This document shows positions 27,435 through 35,459 of a stretch of DNA of 64,000 nt, piece by piece. The notes under the pieces are model-generated. The model made no database searches. It was not told the DNA's origin and saw nothing but the letters and a program-made list of their open reading frames with translations. The stretch's first letter is position 1. Each line of letters opens with the position of its first letter. The position numbers were made by a program, and so were the translations under genes. Source of the DNA: Chloroflexota bacterium (lineage in GTDB: Bacteria; Chloroflexota; Anaerolineae; UBA4142); contig JAMCQI010000049.1 of NCBI GenBank assembly GCA_023381515.1, positions 130,390-194,389 on the forward strand, read 5' to 3'.

Positions 27435-29579
27435 TTGAAGTGGACGACATTGCGGCACAACGGGGTGGCTTTCCCGCCACCTTATGAATACCGCGCACTC
27501 ACTGTAAAAATCAAAGGCGAACCTTATCGGCTCAACCCAGCTCAAGAAGAGATGCTGATGGCATGGGCCAAGAAGAAGGATACGGTCTACGTCCAGGATC
27601 CCATTTTTCAGCAGAATTTTCTCGGCGACCTCCGGCCTAATCTGCCCGAACGCTTCGCCGACATTACTCTTGACGACATTGACTGGACGGAGCTGCACGC
27701 GATTGTCGAGCGCGAAAAGACGGCCAATTTGACGCCCGAGGAAAAGAAAAAGCGCTCGGCGGAACGCAAGGCCGTTCGTGACGACTTGAAGGCGCAGTTC
27801 GGGCAGGCTGAGGTGGATGAGGTCGAGTGCGAGATCGGAGCCTACCTGGTCGAGCCGCCTGGAATCCTGATGGGCCGCGGCGCTCATCCCCTGCGGGGTA
27901 AATGGAAACCGCGCGTCGAGCCGGAAGAGGTGACGCTGAACCTCGACGAGGATGCCGTTGTGACTTCGGCACCCGAGGGACACCAGTGGGGCAAAGTCGT
28001 CCACGAGCACGACTCGATGTGGGTCGCCTCGTGGTACGACAAGCTTTCGCAAAAGCGCAAGTACGTTTGGCTCGCGGACTCGTCGCACTTGCGTCAAGAG
28101 CGTGACAAGGAGAAATACCTCAAGGCCGCCAAGCTCGAAGGCGGCCTTGGGCGCGTGCGCGCGGCCATCCGCTCCGGTATGAATCACCAAGACCGGCGGG
28201 CTCATACCGGTATCGACCGCGAGGAAAAAAAGCTGCACGCCAGGGCCAAGGAACTCGACGCCAAGTTGCTGCAAGTGCAAGCGACCGAAGCCGGAAACGC
28301 GGACAAGCGGAAGAAGCTGGAAGACGATGCGGCCGCGGTCCAGAAGGATTTGGAGGCGTTGGCCAAGCGGCGGGAGAAGGCGCACGCGGCGGAAATGAAG
28401 ACACGCCAGATCGCGACCGTCTGCTACCTCATCGACCGGCTGGCGATGCGCGTGGGCGACGAAAAGGACGAAGACGAAGCGGATACGGTGGGTGCGTCCA
28501 CGCTGCGGGTGGAGCACGTTCACGTTCTCCCCGATCGCATCGAATTCGATTTCCTCGGCAAAGACAGTGTCCAGTGGCAAAAATCCATCCCGCGGGATGA
28601 CAACGAGCGCGCTCTCGCACGAAACCTGCAGGATTTCATGCGCGGGAAAGAGCGGACCGAACAGATCTTTGACAAGATCGACTCGACTCATGTCAACCGC
28701 TTTCTGGGCCAGGCGCTGCCCGGCCTCACCGCCAAGGTGTTCCGCACCTACCACGCGACGACGACGGTGCGAAGCTACCTGGGAAACAAAGGCGAGTTAA
28801 AGCAGGACGCCGCGACCTTTGAAAAGGAGTATGTCGCCAAGCTGGCAAATCTCGAGGCGGCCATCACGTGCAACCACAAGCGGACGCCGCCCAAGAATTG
28901 GGAACAGAATCTCGTCAAGAAAGAAGAGGCGGTCGAGAAATTACGCGCGGCCAAGCCCGACGTCACGAAACTGGACGCCGAAATCGAGAAACGCGAGACG
29001 GCACTGAATAAACTGCTTGAAGAGCAGAAACAACTCGAGGCGGACAAGCCGCGTCGCGTCGAGGAAAAAGAAAAGACTCTCGCCGACCTGCAAGGCAGGC
29101 CAGCGCCTGAGGCGGGGGAAGAGGCGGCGAAGCTAGAAAAAGAGTCCCAGGCGGCCGAAAAGGCATTGGAAAAGACCAGGGCCGAAGTGGCGAGAAAAGC
29201 CGAGCGCTTGAACGAACGGATTGCCAAGGCCCAAGAGGCTCTGGCACACGCCAGAGAGGCACCGGCGCGCGCGACCCGAGAGTACGAAGAACGCCTCGCC
29301 AAGGCCCAACGCCAGCTCGATCTGGCCAAATCGACCCGTGACTATAACCTGGGTACGTCGCTCAAAAACTATATCGATCCGCGAGTGTATAAGGCGTGGG
29401 GCGATTACGTGGGCTTTGAGTGGAAACGTCTCTACACCAAGACGCTTCAGCGCAAGTTCGCCTGGGTGGACCAGTCCCGGATGCGCTGGAACGGGAGTAA
29501 CCAAGGCTCTACTCCGGAAGACGATACGATGGGCGGCGCCCAAGAATTACGGGCAGAGGCTCACGCCGTCGCCGATTGA
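27435..29579 (+). CDS. DNA topoisomerase IB, eukaryotic (large) type
   Basis: 714 aa; relaxes DNA supercoils by a 3'-phosphotyrosyl intermediate. Unlike the short poxvirus/Deinococcus-type bacterial enzymes, it has the eukaryotic N-terminal DNA-binding core (KWTTLRHNGVAFPPPYEY; PPGILMGRGAHPLRGKWKPR), catalytic core and a coiled-coil linker. All five catalytic residues of human Top1 are present: R339 (YLIDRLAMRVGDEK), K376 (FDFLGKDS), R437 (LTAKVFRTYHAT), H481 (TCNHKRTPPKNW) and Y646 (NLGTSLKNYIDPRV). Two differences: an extra charged coiled-coil segment of about 65 residues (260-325) before R339, and a 40-residue C-terminal tail. Start is TTG with AGGAGAGGAG about 10 bases upstream. A terminator follows. 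Confidence 0.93.
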   Translation: MKWTTLRHNGVAFPPPYEYRALTVKIKGEPYRLNPAQEEMLMAWAKKKDTVYVQDPIFQQNFLGDLRPNLPERFADITLDDIDWTELHAIVEREKTANLTPEEKKKRSAERKAVRDDLKAQFGQAEVDEVECEIGAYLVEPPGILMGRGAHPLRGKWKPRVEPEEVTLNLDEDAVVTSAPEGHQWGKVVHEHDSMWVASWYDKLSQKRKYVWLADSSHLRQERDKEKYLKAAKLEGGLGRVRAAIRSGMNHQDRRAHTGIDREEKKLHARAKELDAKLLQVQATEAGNADKRKKLEDDAAAVQKDLEALAKRREKAHAAEMKTRQIATVCYLIDRLAMRVGDEKDEDEADTVGASTLRVEHVHVLPDRIEFDFLGKDSVQWQKSIPRDDNERALARNLQDFMRGKERTEQIFDKIDSTHVNRFLGQALPGLTAKVFRTYHATTTVRSYLGNKGELKQDAATFEKEYVAKLANLEAAITCNHKRTPPKNWEQNLVKKEEAVEKLRAAKPDVTKLDAEIEKRETALNKLLEEQKQLEADKPRRVEEKEKTLADLQGRPAPEAGEEAAKLEKESQAAEKALEKTRAEVARKAERLNERIAKAQEALAHAREAPARATREYEERLAKAQRQLDLAKSTRDYNLGTSLKNYIDPRVYKAWGDYVGFEWKRLYTKTLQRKFAWVDQSRMRWNGSNQGSTPEDDTMGGAQELRAEAHAVAD

Positions 29580-29604
29580 CGATCTCGTCGGTGTAGCGTT
29601 CCTT

Positions 29605-29648
29605 CTCCCCCATCTGAGACACTTCTCTCAGATAGGGGAGATTTTTTA
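29605..29648 (+). terminator. Intrinsic terminator after topoisomerase
   Basis: Fifteen-pair stem with one mismatch (CTCCCCCATCTGAGA / TCTCAGATAGGGGAG, loop CACTTC), followed by ATTTTTTAT. Confidence 0.8.
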
Positions 29649-29651
29649 TGC

Positions 29652-30248
29652 TTAGGGAGTCGCGGTGGCGGAGACGCCACCCGTTCCGGGTGTGGTGCCG
29701 GGCACGGCGCTACTAGGGCTGGATGAGATGTTGCCGCAGGAGACATAGACGCCCAGGTCGGAGGTCGACTTGTGTACATTGATGGCATAGCCGCCCTTGA
29801 GCAGATCTTGAAGAGAATCGTTCACGATGGTCGTAGACGTGCCATCCACGACGTTATGCAGCGGATACGTGATAGCGCCGACGCCCGGGCAGGATCCGAC
29901 ATGAATATGTGCAGGCTGAGGGACGTCGGCCGGGCCGGGCTGGATATTGATGACGACTTGAGTTTTTTCTCCCTGGGGCGTCAGCACGGCCGTGCCCGTC
30001 TGGCGGCCATCGCGGCCGGGGCCCAAGACGATGGTGAGTGCCCCGGCGGTGGTTGTGGGTGCGCTGCTGGGAGCGAGAGTGGGCGCTTGCGCGGCGGCCG
30101 CGGTGGTGGGCGCGGCGATGATTCCGGTCGTCGGAATGGCCGTGGAGGCAGGCGCCGTTGGTCCGGCGGAAGAGGGCGCACAGGCCGAGAGGGCGACGAA
30201 CGTGAACAGAGTAGTCAAGGCGATGAGGTTATAGCGCGAGATGTTCAT
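29652..30248 (-). CDS. Secreted lipoprotein with CHRD/CuZn-SOD-like domain
   Basis: 198 aa from ATG 30248 (GGAGGAGAAGAG upstream). Signal peptide ends FVALSACAPS with lipobox Cys near residue 23, then a Thr/Ala/Pro linker of about 60 residues. The C-terminal domain (GTAVLTPQGEKTQVVINI, QPAHIHVGSCPGVGAITYPL, LLKGGYAINVHKS) resembles CHRD or superoxide-dismutase-like beta sandwiches with the HIHxG motif. Copper binding and enzymatic activity are not established by what is visible. Divergent from the LexA-boxed cassette. Confidence 0.75.
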   Translation of the reverse strand: MNISRYNLIALTTLFTFVALSACAPSSAGPTAPASTAIPTTGIIAAPTTAAAAQAPTLAPSSAPTTTAGALTIVLGPGRDGRQTGTAVLTPQGEKTQVVINIQPGPADVPQPAHIHVGSCPGVGAITYPLHNVVDGTSTTIVNDSLQDLLKGGYAINVHKSTSDLGVYVSCGNISSSPSSAVPGTTPGTGGVSATATP

Positions 30249-30340
30249 TCTCTTCTCCTCCTGAATTGTCTCTCCACATGGTATTACGCAAGTGGCAAAT
30301 GAGATGTGACAAGAGTGAAACGTAAAATTGCGAAAAACCC

Positions 30341-30369
30341 TTGACATAGAACAAAAGTTCTGCTATAAT
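30341..30369 (+). promoter_or_regulatory. Consensus sigma70 promoter of the RadA-like/PolB cassette
   Basis: Exact TTGACA (30341-30346), 17-base spacer, exact TATAAT (30364-30369). A LexA-type box fills the spacer, so repressor binding would block RNA polymerase. Strength plus occlusion suggests tight repression with strong induction. Confidence 0.88.
30348..30361. promoter_or_regulatory. LexA-type box 1
   Basis: Perfect inverted repeat AGAAC-AAAA-GTTCT between -35 and -10. The GAAC-N4-GTTC core is the LexA/DinR box of Gram-positive bacteria; I recall the same form for green non-sulfur bacteria. Confidence 0.8.
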
Positions 30370-30378
30370 CTCAAGGTA

Positions 30379-30392
30379 AGAACAAAGGTTCT
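30379..30392. promoter_or_regulatory. LexA-type box 2
   Basis: Second perfect inverted repeat AGAAC-AAAG-GTTCT, 31 bp from box 1 (three helical turns), just downstream of the predicted transcription start. The phasing favours cooperative binding on one DNA face. Confidence 0.8.
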
Positions 30393-30415
30393 GATTCTGC
30401 CCTCCGCGGAGGCTT

Positions 30416-31042
30416 ATGGAAACGGGGATTACGCTCCTGTGCGGCGCGGCTATACAAAACGAATGGATTTTCAAGCCGATTGTGCAGATGACGGGACGCG
30501 GCCGCACCGTTCTTGTCGTCGATGGCGAGAATTCTTTTCGCTCGTACTGGATTGCGCGCTATGCGCGCGAAATGGGATTGGATCCTCGAACCGCGCTGGA
30601 GTATGTCAAACTCTCACGCGCCTTTACGTGTTACCAGCTGGCTGAATTGATCACCCAGAAAGTGGCTCCGCTCGCCCACGCCGGCTGCGCCGGTATCGTC
30701 TGTCTCGGTCTCCTCGCGACGTTGAACGACGAAGATATATCCCTCTCAGAAGCCGGGCGTCTGCTCTCCAATATTACGGCGGCACTCAAGACGCTCGCGC
30801 GGTCTTGCCCCATTTTAATTACCATAAGACTGCCGTCTCGGCGCGCGGACCCGCGCCTTGGGTTGGTCCATGCTTTGATGCGCCAGGTGGACAAGGCCTA
30901 TGTGATCGAGCCGGGCGCGGCTCCAAGGATAAAGACGGAAGCCGACGAGCCAACCCTGGCCCCGCCCGCCGGGGTCGGTGCGAATCAGTTGGCCCTTGCG
31001 CCAATGCTCGACGACAAATGCGTGAAAGGTAACGAGCGATGA
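30416..31042 (+). CDS. RadA/Rad51-like protein lacking Walker A and B residues
   Basis: 208 aa. Aligns by eye with the RecA core of RadA/Rad51: GITLLCG (strand before P-loop), VLVVDGENSFRSYWIARYAR (like LYIDTEGTFRPERI), GLDPRTALEYVKLSRAFTCY and a long helix. The P-loop position reads GAAIQNEWIFK (residues 10-20) with no GKS/T, and the Walker B strand reads GIVCLGLLA without Asp, so ATP hydrolysis is unlikely. First gene after the LexA-boxed promoter; ATG 30416 with GGAGG only three bases upstream. Likely a structural adaptor for DNA or polymerase, analogous in position to ImuA. Related proteins are not known to me by name. Confidence 0.8.
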   Translation: METGITLLCGAAIQNEWIFKPIVQMTGRGRTVLVVDGENSFRSYWIARYAREMGLDPRTALEYVKLSRAFTCYQLAELITQKVAPLAHAGCAGIVCLGLLATLNDEDISLSEAGRLLSNITAALKTLARSCPILITIRLPSRRADPRLGLVHALMRQVDKAYVIEPGAAPRIKTEADEPTLAPPAGVGANQLALAPMLDDKCVKGNER

Positions 31043-31122
31043 GGGAAACTTAACGTGGAACCTTGAACCTGAACCACGCGGTTTAATTGAGCGGACAGTA
31101 GGTGAGGAAATAGGATGGTGCG

Positions 31123-31413
31123 ATGGGACGCACAAACGAAACGTCGACGCAGCTAATCCGGTTCCATCAACAAGAACTGGCCAAGTTTTTTACGGCGCTG
31201 CGCAAGGCGGACCAGGAAGCTTTTCAAGACCTCTTTGCGCTGGCGCAGTTTCATATCGCGCCGTTGGCCTTTTCGGGCGCGGCGGACCTGCAGATGCTGA
31301 TCTACTTTGCGATGCTGCTGGAACAGCACAAGATGATCCTGCACATGCAGAGCGCGATCAAATATCTGCTGGAGCAGCAGGGGGACGATGCAGATCAATG
31401 GCTGGATCCTTGA
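31123..31413 (+). CDS. Small helical protein of the PolB cassette (96 aa)
   Basis: 96 aa, predicted almost wholly helical: TQLIRFHQQELAKFFTALRK, then DLQMLIYFAMLLEQHKMILH and a terminal acidic tail. Its 3' end overlaps the polymerase start by 26 bp, so translation is coupled. GAGGAAATAGGA lies 8-10 bases before ATG 31123. No family recognised; probably a subunit linking the RadA-like protein and polymerase. Confidence 0.75.
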   Translation: MGRTNETSTQLIRFHQQELAKFFTALRKADQEAFQDLFALAQFHIAPLAFSGAADLQMLIYFAMLLEQHKMILHMQSAIKYLLEQQGDDADQWLDP

Positions 31414-33736
31414 CGTCTATGCGGCGGGGACCGGCATGGTCGTCTGGGCGATGGACACGGAAGGCGCCGCCCACTGCCTGCACGATACCCTGGCGCCTTC
31501 GTTTTTTGTTTACGGACCGGATGCCGAACTGCACGCGGTGTGCGTGATGCTCGCCGCGACACGGGCGCCGGTCCGCCTGCGCCGGGCGAAGCGCTACGAC
31601 CTGTTCCTGCGCCGCGAAATCGTCGTGCTCGAGGTGCAGGTGGAGCCACCGGTCTTGCTCGCGTCGCTCTTTCGGCGCGTGTACCGCTTTAAACCGGCGC
31701 TTTCCTATTACAATGCCGATCTCGCCCCGGCCCAGTTTTACTATTTCGCCAAGCGGCTCTTTCCGCTCGCCCACTGTGAGATCGAGGCGGATGCCGGCGG
31801 CCACATTCGAGAGATCCACGCGCTCGACTCGCGGTGGGACCTGGATTATGAGCTGCCGCCGCTCAAGTACATGTTCCTGCGGCTGGAGGGCGAAGCGCGG
31901 AATCCGAACCACGGGTTCCGCGGGCCGCTCGAGGTGCAGACGGACGACGGGACCCGCCTCCTCAATCCGGAAGACCCATACGAAATGCTCGTTCACCTCG
32001 GCGAGTTGATCGACAAGTACGATCCGGACGTGCTCATTTCCGAGTACGGAGACTCGTTCATCCTGCCCGAGCTCTTGCGCCTATCCAAGTATTATAAAGT
32101 CACCCTGCCGCTGAACCGCGATCCCGCGCAGACGCCGCTTTACAAGAAAGAATATTCCTACTTTTCCTACGGGCGGATCGTATATCGGGCCTCTTCGCAA
32201 ATCCTCTTTGGCCGCTGGCACATTGATTTGCGCAACGCGTTCCTCGTGGACGACTATTGGCTGGAAGGCGTGTTCGAACTGGCGCGGCTCACCGGATTGA
32301 ACGTTCAAAAAGTGGTGCGCACGTCGACGGGCACGGGCATTTCGGCGATGGAAGCGGCGACGGCGTATGCCCAGAACATTCTGATCCCGTATCAGAAACG
32401 AGAGCCGGAGGATTTCAAGAGCGCGGGGGACCTGGTCCTCACGGACAAGGGAGGCCTGACCTACCGGCCGATTTTGGGGCTGCACGAAAATGTCGCCGAG
32501 CTGGATTTCGTGTCGATGTATCCGTTCATTATGGCCAAATTCAACATCAGCCCGGAGACGGTGAATTGTCCGTGCTGCGAGAACCAGGCGGTCCCGGAGA
32601 TCGGCTATTCGATTTGCCGGAAACGGCAGGGGCTGATTCCGGCGACGCTGGAACCGCTCGTCGCCAAGCGGGTGCGGTACAAAATGACGGCGAAGCAACT
32701 GCCGGAGGGGCCGCAGCGGGAAGCATACAAGCGGCGATCGAGCGCGATCAAATGGATTCTCGTCACCTGCTTTGGGTACACGGGCTATAAGAACGCGCGC
32801 TTTGGCAAGATCGAAGCGCACGAATCGATCAATGCGTATGCACGCCACGCGCTCCTCCAGGCCAAAGAACTGGTCGAGGCGCGGGGATTTCAAGTCTTGC
32901 ACCTGCTCGTCGACTGCCTGTGGGTCAAGAAGAAGGACGCGCGCGAGGAAGACTATCGGGCGCTCATTGCCGAAATCACGCACGAGACGGGCTTGCCGAT
33001 CGCGCTGGAGGGCGTCTATCATTGGATCGCGTTCCTGCCGGCGCGTGAGCACGCGCGCTTGAGCGTGCCGAACCGTTACTTTGGCGTTTTTCACGACGGC
33101 ACGGTCAAGATCCGCGGGATTGAGCTGCGGCGGAGGGATACACCGGCGTGGATCAAGCAGGTGCAGCAGCAGGCGATTGACATCCTAGCGACGGCGCAGA
33201 ACCGGCACGAGTTCCGCGAGCGGGCGGTGGAGGTGTTGGACCTGATCTCGGATGCGTTGAACCGTCTCGAGTCGCAGCAGGTGAATTATCGCGATCTCGT
33301 GCTCACGTATCACCTGACGCACGATCCGAAAGAATACCGGCACAATACGTTGAATGCGATCGTGGCACGCGCGCTGATGGAGCGGGGCGTGTCACTGCGG
33401 CCGGGGGAATCGATCCAGTATATTATTACGGCGGCGGAGGCAGCTTGTCCGAGCGACCGGGCGCAAGCGTTGGAACTGTTTGATGCGACGCGCGGGTACG
33501 ACAGCGACAAGTATGGGGAGCTGCTCTTGCGCGCGATGGAGACGATCCTGCAGCCGGCCGGGCTGAACCGGAGCAAGATTGAGGAGAAAGTGGCAAAAGC
33601 GCGGAAAGCGGCGAACGGGGAGGATGGGCCATCCCTTGTGGGCACCGGCAATGAGGCGCCGTTCCGCGGCAGCAAGAGAAAGGCGCGGCGGCCGGTGGTG
33701 TACACGTTGCCGTTGAATAGTTGGACAGTTGTGTAG
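31388..33736 (+). CDS. Family-B DNA polymerase with degenerate exonuclease and motif C
   Basis: 782 aa, PolB order intact: N-terminal domain, exonuclease-like domain (about 155-335), palm/fingers (365-515), thumb. Motif A LDFVSMYP (D373) is kept, as are Lys 455 of motif B (KWILVTCFGYTGY) and the thumb KIRGIELRRRDTP. Motif C reads LLVDCLWV: D509 is kept but the second Asp of DTD is Leu 511. Exo I is RLE (R165 for Asp), Exo II ends FI (I225 for Asp), Exo III YAQNI lacks its Asp. A CPCC...C cluster (394-410) sits after motif A. Proofreading is almost surely lost and synthesis is doubtful. Resembles inactivated archaeal PolB2-type polymerases as I recall them. ATG 31388. Confidence 0.9.
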   Translation: MQINGWILDVYAAGTGMVVWAMDTEGAAHCLHDTLAPSFFVYGPDAELHAVCVMLAATRAPVRLRRAKRYDLFLRREIVVLEVQVEPPVLLASLFRRVYRFKPALSYYNADLAPAQFYYFAKRLFPLAHCEIEADAGGHIREIHALDSRWDLDYELPPLKYMFLRLEGEARNPNHGFRGPLEVQTDDGTRLLNPEDPYEMLVHLGELIDKYDPDVLISEYGDSFILPELLRLSKYYKVTLPLNRDPAQTPLYKKEYSYFSYGRIVYRASSQILFGRWHIDLRNAFLVDDYWLEGVFELARLTGLNVQKVVRTSTGTGISAMEAATAYAQNILIPYQKREPEDFKSAGDLVLTDKGGLTYRPILGLHENVAELDFVSMYPFIMAKFNISPETVNCPCCENQAVPEIGYSICRKRQGLIPATLEPLVAKRVRYKMTAKQLPEGPQREAYKRRSSAIKWILVTCFGYTGYKNARFGKIEAHESINAYARHALLQAKELVEARGFQVLHLLVDCLWVKKKDAREEDYRALIAEITHETGLPIALEGVYHWIAFLPAREHARLSVPNRYFGVFHDGTVKIRGIELRRRDTPAWIKQVQQQAIDILATAQNRHEFRERAVEVLDLISDALNRLESQQVNYRDLVLTYHLTHDPKEYRHNTLNAIVARALMERGVSLRPGESIQYIITAAEAACPSDRAQALELFDATRGYDSDKYGELLLRAMETILQPAGLNRSKIEEKVAKARKAANGEDGPSLVGTGNEAPFRGSKRKARRPVVYTLPLNSWTVV

Positions 33737-33762
33737 TTGGATAGTCTAATAGAGATTTCCGG

Positions 33763-34551
33763 TCACCGCGTCTGATCGGCGGTCTGCCACCACGTAAAGG
33801 TTGCGGCAAGGCCGACGAAAAAGGCGAGGAGGACCACAAGATAGCTATGCAGCCCGACCTGGTCGGCATTCGTCTTGACCATTCCGCTCACGAGAACGGG
33901 GACCGCCCACGGGAACCAATCTCCCCAGCCCAGGACACTCACGATGTTGGCAAAGGCCAGCGCCAGAATGGTCCAACCCAAAGGGGGCAAGTAGCCGTGT
34001 CCTGAGCTAGCGAACAGGGCGACGAGCGGCATGAGCATGAACGTCAGGAGCGCCGTGACCAACACGGTCCAAAAGGATGTCCATTCCAACTCGGCGGACC
34101 CACCGGGAAGACCGACCGCCGTGCCAACGATAAGCCCAACCACAAAGATCAGGAGAGTGAGTCCGAGTATCCACAGCGCCATCAGCACAAACTTGGCCGC
34201 GACGATGACCCAGCGGGGAGTAGGAAGGGCCAAGAGCTCCTTGGCGGTGTGATCGGAAAACTCGCGTCCAAAGACCCAGGCCGTGATCAGCGCAAACAGG
34301 ATGGCTCCCCCCGCGGCGACCCCCTGCGAGAGCAATCCCCAAAAGGACGGCCAATCGGCCACGCCTGCGGTGAGTTGGGCTTTGGCGCTGATCAATCCCA
34401 TGGCCCGCGCCTGCTCGGGATTCTTCAGGATGATCATGAAGAACCCGCCGGCGAGAGGCAGAAGCAAGAATCCGGCGGCGGTCAGGAGAGTCATCTTGGA
34501 GCGGCGGGCTTTTAGAGCTTCCGCCCAAAAAGCGGAAATGAAAGCGTTCAT
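33763..34551 (-). CDS. ABC-2 type permease
   Basis: 262 aa, six hydrophobic segments (for example LTAAGFLLLPLAGGFFMIIL and LVVLLAFFVGLAATFTWW). ATG overlaps the ATPase stop by four bases (ATGA). Third gene of a tetR-ATPase-permease operon; related to bacitracin/lantibiotic-type exporters by organisation. Confidence 0.85.
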   Translation of the reverse strand: MNAFISAFWAEALKARRSKMTLLTAAGFLLLPLAGGFFMIILKNPEQARAMGLISAKAQLTAGVADWPSFWGLLSQGVAAGGAILFALITAWVFGREFSDHTAKELLALPTPRWVIVAAKFVLMALWILGLTLLIFVVGLIVGTAVGLPGGSAELEWTSFWTVLVTALLTFMLMPLVALFASSGHGYLPPLGWTILALAFANIVSVLGWGDWFPWAVPVLVSGMVKTNADQVGLHSYLVVLLAFFVGLAATFTWWQTADQTR

Positions 34552-35459
34552 GCTTGTGCTCCCGTCAAACGCAGAAAATAAGCCTCGAGGTCCTCTTGTT
34601 CTACCGCGAGCCGGGCAGGGGGCGTGCCGGCGTTGACGAGAAGGGTTGCCACCTCCTCCGGAGCGTCGACGGCACGCGCTTGCGTCAGAACGATCTTCGT
34701 CCCGTTCGCTTTCGCCGTATAGCCCGCCTGGACCAGCGCGTGCTGCGCGGCTTTTGGATTACGGACCTTGATCTCTAGCCGGCGCGACCGCAGGGCTTCC
34801 ATCTGCCCGGCGTCGAGTTCCTCGATCAGGCGGCCTTTGTGGATGATACCGATGCGCGTCGCGAGGCGGTCCACTTCGGTGAGGATGTGGCTCGACATGA
34901 AGACGGTGACTCCCTGTTCATGAGCAAGAGTGGCCAGAAGCTGACGGATCTCAACCACGCCCGCCGGGTCGAGCCCGTTGGCGGGTTCGTCGAGAACCAA
35001 CAACTCGGGTCCGTGCAGCAGCGCGCGGGCGAGCCCCAGGCGCTGGAGATTACCGGTTGAAAGGACACCTGCCTTGCGGTCGGCATAAGGGGCGAGCGCG
35101 AGATGCTCGATCACATGTGTCGTCGCGTTCTTGTCGCCAACGCCTTGCAAGCGGCGGGCAATTTCGAGATTCTCCCGAACGGTTAATTCGGGATAGGCGG
35201 CGGGCGCCTCGACGAGATGGCCGACCCGGCGCCACGGGCCGCGCCCATTCGGGCCGACCGTCTGCCCGAGGACTTGCACTGAGCCTGCGCTCGGTCGGAT
35301 CATACCTAACAAGGCGCGGATCGTCGTCGTCTTGCCCGCGCCGTTGAGACCGATAAAGCCATAGATCTCTCCCGGCTTGACCCGCAAGCTAACCGAGTCG
35401 ACGGCACAAACCGGACCATAAGATTTCGATAACCCATTCGTCTCGACGGCAAAATTCAT
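34548..35459 (-). CDS. ABC transporter ATP-binding protein (BcrA-like)
   Basis: 303 aa. Walker A GLNGAGKTTT, signature LSTGNLQRLGLARAL (degenerate, Gln replaced), Walker B LLVLDEPANGLDPAG, switch SSHILTEVD. The C-terminal 80 residues form the extension common in drug-export ATPases. ATG 35459 overlaps the TetR stop by four bases. Confidence 0.9.
   Translation of the reverse strand: MNFAVETNGLSKSYGPVCAVDSVSLRVKPGEIYGFIGLNGAGKTTTIRALLGMIRPSAGSVQVLGQTVGPNGRGPWRRVGHLVEAPAAYPELTVRENLEIARRLQGVGDKNATTHVIEHLALAPYADRKAGVLSTGNLQRLGLARALLHGPELLVLDEPANGLDPAGVVEIRQLLATLAHEQGVTVFMSSHILTEVDRLATRIGIIHKGRLIEELDAGQMEALRSRRLEIKVRNPKAAQHALVQAGYTAKANGTKIVLTQARAVDAPEEVATLLVNAGTPPARLAVEQEDLEAYFLRLTGAQA

Noticed and set aside
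27408..28754. 448-aa minus-strand ORF in the topoisomerase gene
   Set aside because: Shadow; the plus strand encodes a protein with all catalytic residues of TopIB.
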